Positions 51,234 through 62,179 of a stretch of 64,000 bases of DNA are shown here, in pieces. Both the position numbers and the translations under genes were made by a program. The DNA comes from Tribonema minus. Its lineage: Eukaryota; Sar; Xanthophyceae; Tribonematales; Tribonemataceae. The notes under the pieces are model-generated. The model saw only the letters and a program-made list of their open reading frames with translations. It had not been told where the DNA came from and made no database searches. Where the stretch lies: contig JAFCMP010000008.1 in NCBI GenBank assembly GCA_017506865.1, positions 286,001-350,000 of the forward strand. Direction: 5' to 3'. Within the stretch, counting starts at the first letter, position 1. Each line of letters starts with the position of its first letter.

Positions 51234-51388
51234 AGACGGCTGGGGCGGCAGCACCAGCGGCAACAATGCCAGCGGCCGTAGCATGAGCGGCCCCAGCAGC
51301 ACCGGCGGCGGCGGCGGCGGCGACGGCTGGGGCGGCAGCGCCAGCGGCAACAATGCCGGCGGCCGTGGCATGAGCGGCCTCAGCAGCA

Positions 51389-51433
<45 letters not shown>

Positions 51434-52153
51434 GCAGCGGCGGAGACGGCTGGGGCGGCAGCACTAGCGGCAACAATGCTAGCGACCGTCGCATGAGCGG
51501 CCCCAGCAGCACCGGCGGCGGCGGCGGAGACGGCTGGGGCGGCAGCGCCAGCGGCAACAACGCCGGCGGCCGTGGCATGAGCGGCCCCGGCAGCACCGGC
51601 GGCGGCGGCGGCGGCGGCAGCGGCGGAGATGGCTGGGGCGGCAGCGCCAGCGGCAACAATGCTAGCGACCGTCGCATGAGCGGCCTCAGCAGCACCGGTG
51701 GCGGCGGCGGCGGCGGCGGCGACGGCTGGGGCGGCAACAATGCCAGCAGCCGCAGCGAGAGCGGCTACAGTGGCGCGGCCTCGCGCGCAGAGCCCCAGAA
51801 CCAGCAGCATGGCGAGCGCGGCGGTGGGCAGAGCGGCGGCGTCGTCTTGTCACAGCGCTGGCGGACCCATGTCGAGGGCCGTGGCGATCTACCCGGCGGC
51901 AGCGTAGGCAGCGGCCGCAGTGCACGTGATGCCGGAGGCCGCAGCGGCGGCGGCGGCGGTGCGGGCAGCTGCACAAGCGCTGGCAGTTACGGCGGCGGCG
52001 CGAGGGGCGGCGGCAGCGACTTTGGCGGCGACGGCAGCCGCAGGAACAGCGACGGCGGCGGCGGCGGCGGCAGACGCTGGAACCGCGGCGGCAGCGGCAC
52101 AGGCGGTGGTGCCGAGTGGCGCGGGGATGACGGAGGAGGCTACGGTGGCTACA

Positions 52154-52247
<94 letters not shown>

Positions 52248-52354
52248 TGAACGCTACGGCGGCAGTCGCGGCAGAGGCGGCAGTTACAGCAGCGCCGATC
52301 CTGGAGCCAAAGGCAACGATGACTGGCGCGGCGAGAGTGCTGGCGCCTACCACA

Positions 52355-52416
<62 letters not shown>

Positions 52417-52631
52417 AGTGAAGGCGGCTGGCGATCGCGTATGGTGGCAACGACGGTGGTGGAGGCGACCGCAGTGGCGCCACCACCAGTGGTTGGACAG
52501 AAGATGTTACGGGCGGCTGGGGTCAGTCCAAGGAGATTACTTATGGGGGGGGTCAGTGGAACACGTGCGGCTCAGCCTCAGACTGGGGGGGTGGCGGTGA
52601 GGGTGACAGTGGCCGCCGGGTAAGATCATAG
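44993..52631 (+). CDS. Coiled-coil and Gly-rich repeat protein, unknown function
   Basis: Exons: 44993-45007 (MSGDQ, ACCACCATG context), 45381-46646, 49963-50393, 50994-52631. All three joins are canonical and in phase. The first half (about 560 aa) is Ala-rich heptad-type coiled coil with repeated 'AELRSAV..RVDAL' segments. The second half is almost pure Gly/Ser/Asn: seven GWGG...SGNNAS..R.MSG..SSTGG units, then long poly-Gly, RGG-like and YGG stretches. The last about 64 codons read sensibly (GGNDGGGGDRSG... to TAG 52629-52631) only after a one-base frame change between about 52416 and 52441. Without it the frame ends at 52623. A GTAAGA at 52621 could also be a donor to further exons. I do not recognise a family. 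RNA binding or phase-separating scaffold roles are speculation from composition. Confidence 0.6.
48541..48780 (-). CDS. Possible small ORF inside an intron, 79 aa
   Basis: ATG 48780 to TGA at 48541-48543 on the strand opposite the host gene. Composition is balanced (starts MRVAIEQCSAVMALKGTRLV). No family, promoter or splice partner was recognised. It could be chance. Confidence 0.22.
   Translation of the reverse strand: MRVAIEQCSAVMALKGTRLVLIHLNCGQHQIWSQSKAPSPQYSYEGVSESSAETIVKIRQAVGFKLEQRDGHCPGTKSD
49466..49682 (+). repeat. Dispersed repeat, copy A
   Basis: Shares with 63848-64000, in the same orientation, AGCCAGTGA...GACATGACGGTTT, GCAGACGCC(G/A)TCAC, AAGCAGGGCA, CTTCAACCTAACCGTA and a tail TATGCAGGCCA...CTCAGCCA. 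Copy A holds an internal duplication of the CTAACCCTACCTGTAGG block. It has no ORF and no terminal repeat, so class is unknown. Confidence 0.75.
51130..51760 (+). repeat. Coding minisatellite, seven GWGG units
   Basis: GGCTGGGGCGG recurs at about 51130, 51238, 51325, 51448, 51532, 51631 and 51724. Each is followed by (A/T)SGNNAS-(G/D)R-MSG-(P/L)SSTGG and a variable run of GGC codons, so unit length varies from about 84 to 123 bp, almost always in multiples of three. Confidence 0.9.
52156..52410 (+). repeat. Long (GGC)n trinucleotide tracts
   Basis: Two near-pure GGC runs (52156-52247 and 52364-52410) encode poly-Gly in the coiled-coil/Gly-rich gene. They read as poly-Ala or poly-Arg in other frames, which explains the long shadow frames there. 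Confidence 0.9.
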
Positions 52632-55600
52632 AAGTAGATCTTTTTGACTTCTTGATCATGTTCGAGGGGTGTCACCTGTTGAAGTATATTCACACGAATT
52701 TGCTCGCAGGTATACACACATTGCATCAGTCTAGAAGGCAAAACAGGGTACACAGGCCGGCGCCTACATGCTGCATGTTAACGCAGTCGCTCCGTACGCA
52801 CACAGCTGCCACACTGTGTGCAACCCGCAACATGTTGGTTGAGCAATGCTGTTATATGCCAACGTATGGACATTGAGCAAGCACCTGCCATACTTATCGA
52901 TGGCACCTTCTTCACATTGCCACTTGCAAGGAGCTATATCACAATGGTTGAATGCATCTGCATTGCGTGTGTTGTGCTGCAGCAACAAGCTGCACACATT
53001 GCATGCATGCAGCTCCGTCTACATCGCACTTGGCACCTCAGTTAAGTTGCCGCCTCTCATGGCCCGTGTGTTGTCCTGCTTGCTATGTCTCATGCAGGGC
53101 TACGGAGAAATTTCGCCCCACTCTTGAACACTGGTTAGCCACAGCCTGAACGGCGAGAGCCAATTTGAAAAATCACCGCCTGCGTCTGGCAATTGTGCGA
53201 GGGGGGTGCTCTAACCTGTCATGTGTGTTGATTGCGTTTTGTGGACCTTCATGTAGACACCTTGCCATCACGTTGCGGCGTTCAAAGGCGCCCAGAGAGA
53301 CCAACCATTCTGCATGATACTTTCATGCATGCACACTATGATATGTTCGAGGTATACTTCGAGGCACACACAGCATTATTGTGCGCATGCACTCGCATGG
53401 CGTGCAGTAGCCCCAACAAACCAGACATGGGCAGTGATATACCCAAGATTTGCCTGCAAGGTTTTGTGCCTGAGTTGTATGTGCAATGCTGAACCTTCCA
53501 CTGTCATACTGCGTGTTTCTTGTTCGCATTGTAGTGTTAGGCAGCAGCAAGACCAGCGGTATGACTTCAATAGTCTGCACACGTGCTTTGCGGCTTCTTG
53601 CAAGAATCACAGACATTCTGGCAGTGTAGTAGGATTCAGGCGCATACATGGGCACACGTTGAGTAAACATTCACCCTATTTTTGACCAGCTGAGGCGCGT
53701 GAATAGACATGCTGTAGCATCTTGAGCTTTTATCAGTCCCACGTTCATTGCCCACTGCAGTGCAGGGCAGCCCTGTCTGGTGCATATACTTCGAAGCATT
53801 ATGTATGCATTGCTATTTGCAATGACAGTATGTCATTATGTATGCATTGCTATTTGCGATGACAATGAAGAGTCCACCAGAAACGCAACAACACTCACTG
53901 CTTGGTGCGTCACCTCGACATAGACTTCTACTTGAAGTAGGCTGCACCCTCATGAACTTTGTCTCCGGTGTTGCTTTTCAGGCAAACTTCTGATGACAAG
54001 ACACTACCAAGGAGACTCTGCTGTGGTGCCAGCCTGCGCTGCACCATGAGCATACATGAGACGAGCATGAGACAGCGATACCAGAAGATAATGCTCCGGC
54101 GTGCGCTTGGGGGTCTAGCTTCAAGCGGCGTATGGCAATCAACATCACAGTTGACATCAAGATACCGTGAGCGCTTTGTGAGTTCGGGCTCTATTGCTGA
54201 ACTCACAGCGCCTCAGATCAAAGACACAGAGAAGGGGGGGGTGACATGAGACGTGTGTGAGGTGGCGTTAGGGTTTAGGGCAGGGGGCGGGGGGGGGGAA
54301 GGGGCGCAAAAAGGGATTGAGGGCAGTTGAGGTGCAGCAGAGTAGTGTGTGTGCCAGCTCTGGAGAAGGTGGGAGGGAGAGTCACCGGAGGGCACTTTGC
54401 ATATCATGTGTCGTTGAGTGCGTTATTACCCGGGGCGTGGGGCATGATTACGGTGTGGTGTCTGGCGCTGGGTCCAAACCGATCGGCGTGTCAGCATATT
54501 GTCTGTGCAGGCACGTCCATCGGCGAAAGGGGGGGGGGGGGGGATGATGTCGTAACCCTAGCCCTAACCCTAAGCGTACAGCACCCACTGGGACATCGGC
54601 GGACCCAATTACAAGTGTGTGTTTTCTCATTCGTGCAGGTTTGGGGCGTAACTTGGGGTGTGTGGCTGTTTGCTGCATTGCCATGGGCGTATACTTGTTG
54701 ATATGCGCGTACCCTGCTGCAACTGGTCACACAGGAGTCGTGGCATTGCTCGGTAGTATGCCAATCCTCACCACATGCACAGCGGTGCAGCTCTGTGGCC
54801 GCTTGGCAGTTGTTATGTTGGTTGTAGTAGATAAATGGGCGGCTCAGGAGTGCCGTTGTGCTTGCACTTGTATCTGGTGTAGTGGTATGCAGCAGTGCTA
54901 TCATCTTGTGGTTTTCATGTGAGTCACGCGACCTCAAAGCCCAACCGGGGACTTGCTAACATGAAAATGTTCAGCATCAAAGTTTCGTGATCATGCGTGC
55001 AGTCATTAAAAACGCTTAAATGCTCACACAGTTTTGCATTGGCGTCTGGCAGTTCAAATGTAATTCATGTAAAGCGGGTTGTTTGCAGGTCACTTCAAAG
55101 TTCTTCCGACGCACAGTCCAAGCGTAGCTTTGTGGTGCTTTAATAACTTGATAACTTTCAGCACAGTCCCAATCACAAGGGGGCCTTGTGAGCACTCATT
55201 CATGGTCGACTGTGTAAAAACACAGCGGCGGTTTGTTGAAATCACCATCTCCCAGCTCCTTATTCTGCTGTAGTGTGAGCGTTTTGTTTGCCATGTATGT
55301 ACGTGGTGCAGCATGAAAGCTTGGTATAGCTCCTGCAGCTTTTCCTATGTTTTGTTGCACACAATGAAATTGCAGTAGATGGCTTGCATGCAGGCGCTCG
55401 TTTAAATGCGCCAGGCAGCAATGTCACCTCGCAAGGCAGTTGAATGTGCACATGTACCAGCAATCTAGTATGACCAAGCAGACCCTCTCAAGTCAGGGTC
55501 TGCTCTTACAACTGAATGGCAGCATGTTGGCAACAGCACAAGTTCAGTAGTGGCGCAACAGTGATGACAACTGAGCATGCGGTCACGCACGAGATTCGAA

Positions 55601-56399
55601 TGCAGCGCCAGCCGCAGCATCACAATTACACGGACTGGAGTGACACTCAGTAAAAACAATCATGTCATGTTTGTGTACAGCTGATTCATTGTGAAGGTGC
55701 AGTCCACAGCCATCCGTGGGCGCCTCTATGTTGTTGCTACCACAGCTGCGCTTCCGCTGCACCGTTAGACTTTGCGTCAAGGGCCCTGACTGATATCACT
55801 GCCGTCGAGCGACGAATAATACAGTCAGCAACAGCATCAATGCCCGCCACATGCACATTGAACAAGACATTCGAATGATCAGCATACAGCGAGCCAGGCT
55901 GACTGAGGCTGCCAAAAGATATGACTTCATTACACACTTCAACTCTATACACACAGCATTCAAGCCTCTGCCAGTCTCTGCTGCGCTGCGGTGCTGCTTG
56001 CACTCATACTACCACTTGAAGATTTTCATTCACAATACCCGGATCGTTCAGAATACACTTGTGATGTAGCATTTCTAGCCATCACCTTGGAAGGGTGGTG
56101 CTTCTCAGATTGTCAGTTGCTGGATTGGCCCACACTACAGACATGACAGAATTCATTCCCAGGCACACTCTGACCTTGGCGGACCAATGGCGGTGTGTTC
56201 TTTGGCATATACTTCGAAGTATTGTCATGCAGGTCTGTGGTGATTCACGTGTAGCAAGCAAAGCAAGCATACCTTAGCACAAACCCCACTGCAGGAGCCA
56301 ATCAGTGATGTGCCACTGAAGCGTGCATGTAGTTGTGCTTGAAAGATCACAATGCAGCAGTAGCTACAGCAAGGCACGATTGCGCACAGAGCTCCAAAG
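52632..56399. other. Gene-poor spacer
   Basis: No firm gene over 3.7 kb. Repeats include a 37-bp tandem pair at 53797-53866 and palindromes of the ATACTTCGAAGTAT type near 53785 and 56208. A G homopolymer lies at about 54529-54542 and CCCTAA blocks near 54555-54575. Minus-strand frames at 56003-55583 are weakly protein-like (GIDAVADCIIRRSTAVISVRALDAKS) and may be relics of a mobile element. Confidence 0.5.
53797..53866 (+). repeat. 37-bp tandem repeat, two copies
   Basis: CATTATGTATGCATTGCTATTTGC is repeated with period 37 and few changes. Confidence 0.85.
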
Positions 56400-57440
56400 C
56401 AGCACACTCGTCATTATCATGTCATTATGGCGCAATCACAAATATCACGTGGCAATACCTCTCTTTGCACACGCAGGCTACCTTTCACAAACTAAGGGAC
56501 CTGATGTGCGAGGGGCACGTAATCGCTGGTGGCCACAATGTACTCGTGAACTTCAGCAGAGTCGGCGACAGCCAGGCACTGCCATAGCACCCACGGACAC
56601 CCCTGCTCCCGTGCCCACTTGAGCACATGTAGATGCCCTCCGCTACTGGCCATTCTGCACGTATCCGCGTCCCAGGGGGCACCGTTGAGCCGTGCCCACT
56701 GCAGCAGCTCCAGGTGCCCCCCCGCCGCCGCCTTCGCGCACGTTTGAGCATCCCACGGTGCGCCGTTCGCTCGCGCCCACTGCAGCGTTGCAAGGTGGCC
56801 GCGTCGCGCCGCAGAAGCGCAAGTGATGACGTCCCAGTCCGTGCCCTCAGCGCGCAGCCACTTGAGGCACTCGAGCTGCCCGTGCATCGCGACGAGGGCA
56901 CATGTGGATTTACTGAGCGTGGCGCCGTTGGCACGCGCCCATTTCCAGACGGCGATGTGCCCGTATAGGGCACCCTCCGTGGCGGCCACCTTGCCGATGT
57001 CCAGGGTCACTGGGCAGCCGCCTGTGCGCGCCCACTCCAACATGTCCACACGACCGCCCTTCGCAGCGTGGGGTATCATCTCGCCCCACCCGCAGCCGGC
57101 GGCGCGCGCGCACTTGGCGGTGTCGAGGCCACCGCCGGCGTTAGCAATGTGGCCAAGCATGCGCCTGCTTTTGGGGCAGCCGTTGGCAAACGCCCACCGC
57201 AGGACTCGGAGGGGCGAGGAGGCGTATGGCGATCAAGGTGCGCTGCTGCTGTTGCTGCTGCGGCTGTGGCTGTGGCTGCTGCTGCATGGTGCACGCTGCT
57301 GTGTAGAGGGCGCGCCATTCGAGGCTCACCGAGGACAGTTGGAGGTAGCGGCCCGCGGGGCCCAGGAAGTTGAAGATGCGGGCCCAGATATCCACACCTA
57401 CAGGAATTGCGGACAGGGGCATTTGTCACTGGTTTTAGCA
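56400..57440 (-). repeat. Inverted-repeat arm 1 (ankyrin copy 1 and flank)
   Basis: The arm aligns in opposite orientation with 62180-63200. It covers the F-box exon start, the whole ankyrin ORF, the stop and about 90 bp of 3' flank (TAGCCTGCRTG, TATTGCC, TTTGTGATTGCGCC). Confidence 0.85.
56492..57397 (-). pseudogene. F-box/ankyrin-like repeat gene, copy 1
   Basis: The exon begins after an acceptor at 57398-57399, phase 1 before 'VDIWARIFNFLGPAGRYLQLSSVSLEWRALY', an F-box-like helix pair. A Gln-rich linker and about eight ankyrin-type repeats (e.g. LRWAFANGCP, LEWARTGGCP, LQWARANGAPWDAQTC, LKWAREQGCPW) follow, ending at TAG 56492-56494. The F-box and repeat parts are in different frames; the switch is a one-base change at about 57221-57227. 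The repeats alone are open from 57160 (ATG, 222 aa) and the open frame extends further upstream. The first coding exon before 57397 was not found. Family role: substrate adaptor is possible. The lesion may be error or pseudogenisation. Confidence 0.65.
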
Positions 57441-57540
57441 ATGGCGGCACATAAAGCACATGGTGTGTGATGAGCCTGTGAGCATGTCATAACTTCACTA
57501 TGCTCCAAGTCAACCAGCACGTAAAGAGCAATGTCACACG

Positions 57541-58640
57541 CTATGGTGCCCACATGAGACTGGTCGAAAGCGAGCGGCTAAAGCCACACGTGCAACAAGC
57601 AGTCCTGTTGGTAACATAATTTTTGTAGCCTTTTTGTTTCATGCTGCCCAGTCCGGCGAAGAAGTGTGCTAAATCCCCAGAATTTCTTGCCACTGCACCA
57701 GAAAAAAGACTTAGTGCATGCATGTACATGGGGTCTTCCAGTAGGGCTTGGTTGACAGGGGTACCTGAGCTTGAGCTAGCTGCCCATAAATACCGGGGTG
57801 AGGCGCTGATTTGCTGACCCTGCACTGCTAGCACCTCACTGACAGGTCAGAGCCGGGATCGCACCAGCAACTTCAACATCATTGCCCGCCAAAAGCGCCG
57901 TTAGACAGTGTCCACATGAACCAGCAATTTTTGTGGCACCGACCGTGTGATGCAGATCTACGGCATCGTTTCGTGAGGCCAATGCTAAAGCTGCTGGGTG
58001 AGCATGCTGTGCATTGATGCTGTGCAAAAACACTATTGCAACTCGTGCAAGAGACAGGCCCTGCGCGCTGTCATTCAACACATCGAGTCGGCTGCTTTGA
58101 AGGAGTGGATGTGCAAGGGGATAATCCATAATGCACCACCAGCCAGCCAGTGAAATCATACAGACCTGATGAGAGCACCTGCGTCCTCGACTCTTGAACT
58201 GTGCACTTCAGAAGTATGATGACAATTCTCACAGAAAAGCAGGTTGACGCCACTGCTCCATCGTCTCTACTTTTTTTCAAAGGGGACACGTTAACAGTCA
58301 AGTGTGGGTCTGCACCATTGGTGCATACGATGCGTTGAAATGTTATGAGGCAAGCGCTGACTTCTCACTGCAATCTCGTGAAACCGTGTAAATTTTTCAA
58401 AACACACGTTGACCAGGTTACAAACAATGCCTCCTGCATGAGCGCTGTGGTGCTGGCACGTAGACCAGCCCACATGCACGCAGCACAACCGCAGTCAGCA
58501 AATGATACAAAAGTGATGCGAAGGCCCAGGCCGACAAGATTTTCCTGAAGACGTCGACAACAAATATGTTGATAAGGCTCTGTCATCGACCTCATAATGC
58601 CTGGCAATAAAAGAGGAGCGCAATTGCTTACCGCCATCCC
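57541..58640 (-). pseudogene. Minus-strand coding-like fragments
   Basis: Frames at 57834-57541, 58159-57836 and 58637-58365 each look protein-like and lie end to end, and a further one (58782-58495) overlaps the retroelement start. GTAAGC and TTGCCAG signals are present but only about 30 bp apart, so no convincing splice join was found. They may be remains of one mobile-element gene. Family unknown. Confidence 0.25.
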
Positions 58641-58643
58641 TCA

Positions 58644-60632
58644 TTGCAAAAACGCCGGCACCCAGGATTACGCTTTCCAAGACCAAATTTCCTGCGTCAA
58701 GCTTCAGCTTGTCAGATCTCCAGCAAAGTTGTTGAGTGGTTGCCGCGCAGCCATCAAATGCCGAAGCTGCAACGGCAAGCAATCCTGCACAGTTGCAACG
58801 AGGCCGGGAACTTCACCGACCGCCTGGTTGCGGAGCTTGTGCAGATGGAGGATGTGCAGGCTGCCTTCTCCATTCTGCGTCTTGCCGTCCCCGCCCGCGC
58901 AGGGCATGTCTCGCGCAATACAGCGCCATCCCTCACGCACGAGGAGCTACGGCGCTTCGACGCCATCACGCTAGCGGCCGTGGCCGCGCTGGCGCAGGAG
59001 CCATCGGCGGGTCTTACGCCGCCGGCCCACCAGGGCGCGCCGGCGGCGGGTGACGATTGCCGCGGCCCGCCGGCGGTTTCGGCGGCGGCGGCGCCGCCCT
59101 CTCTGTGGGCGGCGGCAGTGGCATGGGTACGCGGCGCCGACTGAGGTGGCGAGGCCGCAGTGACGCTACCAGCACATCAGCAGGTACGCGTGCATCTGCG
59201 GCTGGGGAGTGGTGGCTTTGGCGTGCTGGGCGCGGCGCCCCGTGCATGTGCCGCATTTGCTGCACGTTCCCTCGAGTGCATGGGGCCGGCACTGGCGGCA
59301 TTTCCAGTCGCGGCACGCAGCCGCGTCCTAGAGCATGCCCGCTATGGCTTCACCTTCACCCAGATAGCTACCTGCCTGCAGCAGCTGCGCAGCGGCAGCG
59401 ATGAGGCTGCAGCGGCCCTCGCACTGCTCCTGCCCACGGTCTGGTACCAGGACTGGCGCCAGGACGACGGCGCATGGCGGGCGCTGCGCGATCTGCTGCA
59501 ACGGGCAGGCGGAGCTGCGGGGCCGGGCATGCGGACTCGCGCCGGCGCGCGCCGCGCTGCTGCGCCAGCGGTGGCGCGCGAGCCAGGCTCTGCCCAGGCC
59601 CCGCCGGCCGCCGTGCTGCCGCGGCGTCAAGCGGCGCTATCACGGGTGCTAGACGCAGCGCTCGCCGCCACGCAGCTGCGTCGGCTTGAAGCAGCAAATG
59701 CGTTGGAAGCAGTCGCGGCGTGGCGCAGCGGCGCCTCTAAGGGGGCCATGGGTTTCTTGGCGCAATTGCCGAGCACTGACCCAGCGGAGACCATGTCCCC
59801 GTCGGAATTCCGCGAGACGCTGCGGCGCCACCTGGGCGTGGAGCGCCCCGCCCCCGCTGCGGCGCGGTGCCCCAAGTGCCATAGACCAGTGGACTCGGGT
59901 GCCCACCTGCACCGCTGCACACAAGGGCTTAACGTCACGCGACACAACTTGCTCGCAGACGCGCTCTTTCAGCTGCTCAAGCAGGTGGCCCACCTCCGCG
60001 GTCTCGACCGGGACACCCTTGCCCCCTTCCGCCGCTACGCGGCGCGCCACGGGTTCAACAAGTTCATGGACATCGTCTTTGGCAGCAACCAGGTCTGCCT
60101 TCCAGTCCCTAAAGTGCAGCCGAGCGCCGACGCGGTAGCAGCAGGCCGGTGCACTAAACTGCGCGGCGGCTTTGAAGTAGCTTGTTGCGTAGACGTCACC
60201 ATACGTGACAGCTCATGCCCCTCCCGCCTCCGTCAGGCTCAGGGGGGCGCGCGCGATGTGCAGCGCGTGCTTGAATCGGCTTCGCAGGAAAAGATAGACA
60301 CATACGTAGTCTCAGGGGCCCTGGACCCCACTACACACACCCTATTTTCCGCAGCCTTTGACCACTTCGGCGCTATGTCACGCGACACCCAAGCGCTGCT
60401 ACACGCACTCGCCGAGCAGAGCTCGCAGGGCAGCTACAATCTCGCGCAGCGCGTTGCCTTCTGGCGCCGCCGCACCTCCCTCGCGCTACAGCGCGCGCTC
60501 ACACGTGTCGTGATCGACAACTGGAACGCAGTCATTGCCCCTGATGGCGACGTCAGCGCTTACCGCCGCATCGCACTGTTGCAAGTGCCGCGCCCCTCGC
60601 CGGCCAGCGCCGAACCGCCGGCCCCTCCGTAG
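58644..60632 (+). mobile_element. Non-LTR retrotransposon ORF2, C-terminal part, one internal stop
   Basis: A single frame of 663 codons runs from 58644 to TAG 60630-60632 and is broken once by TGA at 59142-59144. The first part matches the region after the reverse-transcriptase thumb in LINE-type ORFs (AFSILRLAVPARAGHVSRNT... FDAITLAAVAALA). The second has the conserved SPSEFRETLRRHLG block, a zinc knuckle CPKC-x8-H-x3-C, TRHNLLADALFQLL, and a segment (FEVACCVDVTIRDS) in the place of a PD-(D/E)xK-like nuclease. The catalytic YxDD palm is absent upstream, so the copy is 5'-truncated or only the tail survives. No poly-A tail or target-site duplication was seen. It lies inside an inverted pair of ankyrin genes. 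It could also be a domesticated tail domain. Confidence 0.65.
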
Positions 60633-62179
60633 ATTTAGTTATTGCAAGCCCGATTTATCGTGCGCGCAGCCCATGCGGTCCAGGACATAATATACAACTT
60701 GAACAACGGAAGTGAAGTTGCTGAGATCGCGGAGGTGGCTCCCCCCGGGTGTTGATTTATCAGAAAGCCGTGGCTAAGTGCTGGAACGATCGCGGATGGA
60801 GCAGCAGCAGCAAGTTGGTAAGCAAGTTGGTAAGCGCAATCGCGTTCATTTTCATACTGTAACATTCTCACTTCACAACCAGATACACAAACACACACAC
60901 AGGCTCTGTCAAGCGGATTGCTGCAAGGTTGCTGAAGCTGCCTCCGCCTCCTTGAGCCCACTATATATGTACAGTCGAGTGCAGCATTTGCAATCAGAAT
61001 TGAGCGTAATGAACGTGTCATTCTCGCTGCGAGGCTGGAACTAACACAAGAGGCTGGAATGGACACAATAAGTTGAAGTGTTGACAATGAAATTTAAAGT
61101 ATTCTCCATGTGAGACGCAACCACCTATTTCGGGCGTGTGCAAGCCACGGTTGCTCGCTCGATGCTATCGTTAAACAAAGGCAAGATTGTCGCCTGCCAG
61201 TGCCTTCTTTGGGCTAGCAGACTCTGAGCCATCTGCATCTGCATCCTTTACGTTGTGAAAAGCTCAGGCTGGTGCGACTCTGGCAGCAGAACCTGTAGAT
61301 GCCAAGCCTGTTACAATCTGGCATACTTACAAAGAGCAATACCAGGATCAGAAGCAGCACTCATCTGCCGCAGTGGGGCCCAGCCGCTTTGCGTAACTGC
61401 AACAAAGCCAAACGGTACTTTGCTGCCTTGTACTGGCATGCGCTTCGGCTCCAAGTGGAACTGGCTTTGGAGCATTTGGTGGCATGTCGGAGGTACAGGC
61501 TCTGCTCCACGGAAAACTGCTGCCACGACCCGCCAGCGCTGCAAGTTCAACGTCAGTCATACCGTACCTGTAGAATGAAAGCAGCTGCTGCCACCCCAGC
61601 GGTGCAGCTTGCACATCAATCAGCCGTAAATTCAATGTCAATCGTACCCTTGTGGACTAGCGTATATCGGCGTCAGTCACTAGCCACATTTGGATGCATG
61701 TTCATCCCTTTGCGCTTGCCTCTGCCGTTGACGTGCAGAGGCAGGCCATGTGCATAGATCGCGCCGCTCTGCACCAACTGCCAAAACTCCAGTTGATATT
61801 TCCATACTGCCCTCTTGACCCTGGCACGCCCGAGTGCGTGGTCAAGGGCGTTTTGATGCAGGTTTTCCATGCCAGATTGTCAGCAACGAGCCCCTGTGCC
61901 ACGGCACTCGTATGCGCATCGGTCACTTAGCTTGGAACTGGTTATCGGCTGTCACCACTACGAGTGGTGTCGTTTTCCCCCTGTGGCGGCGGTGATGTGC
62001 ATGCGCACATGAATCAGTGTTCATACAGACCAGAGCCCTTTTTGACCTGAATGCCATGAGAGAGCTGATAGGGCGCGGTTTCACATTGATCCGCGTCGCA
62101 TTTGAACTTCACACACTCCGGGGGTGCCGCCATTCATGTTCATCTCCCATCAGGCATTACCCGCTTCATGTGCTGCCAC
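60633..62179. other. Spacer with minus-strand relics
   Basis: Minus-strand frames at 61550-61311, 61641-61348 and 61870-61673 are protein-like (e.g. LVQSGAIYAHGLPLHVNGRG) with a GTACGG donor near 61563. No complete gene can be joined. Otherwise nothing was recognised. Confidence 0.4.

Noticed and set aside
50931-52486. Long minus- and other-frame Pro-, Ala- and Arg-rich ORFs
   Set aside because: They are produced by the (GGC)n and GWGG minisatellite read in other frames. The Gly frame joins in phase with the upstream coiled-coil exon.
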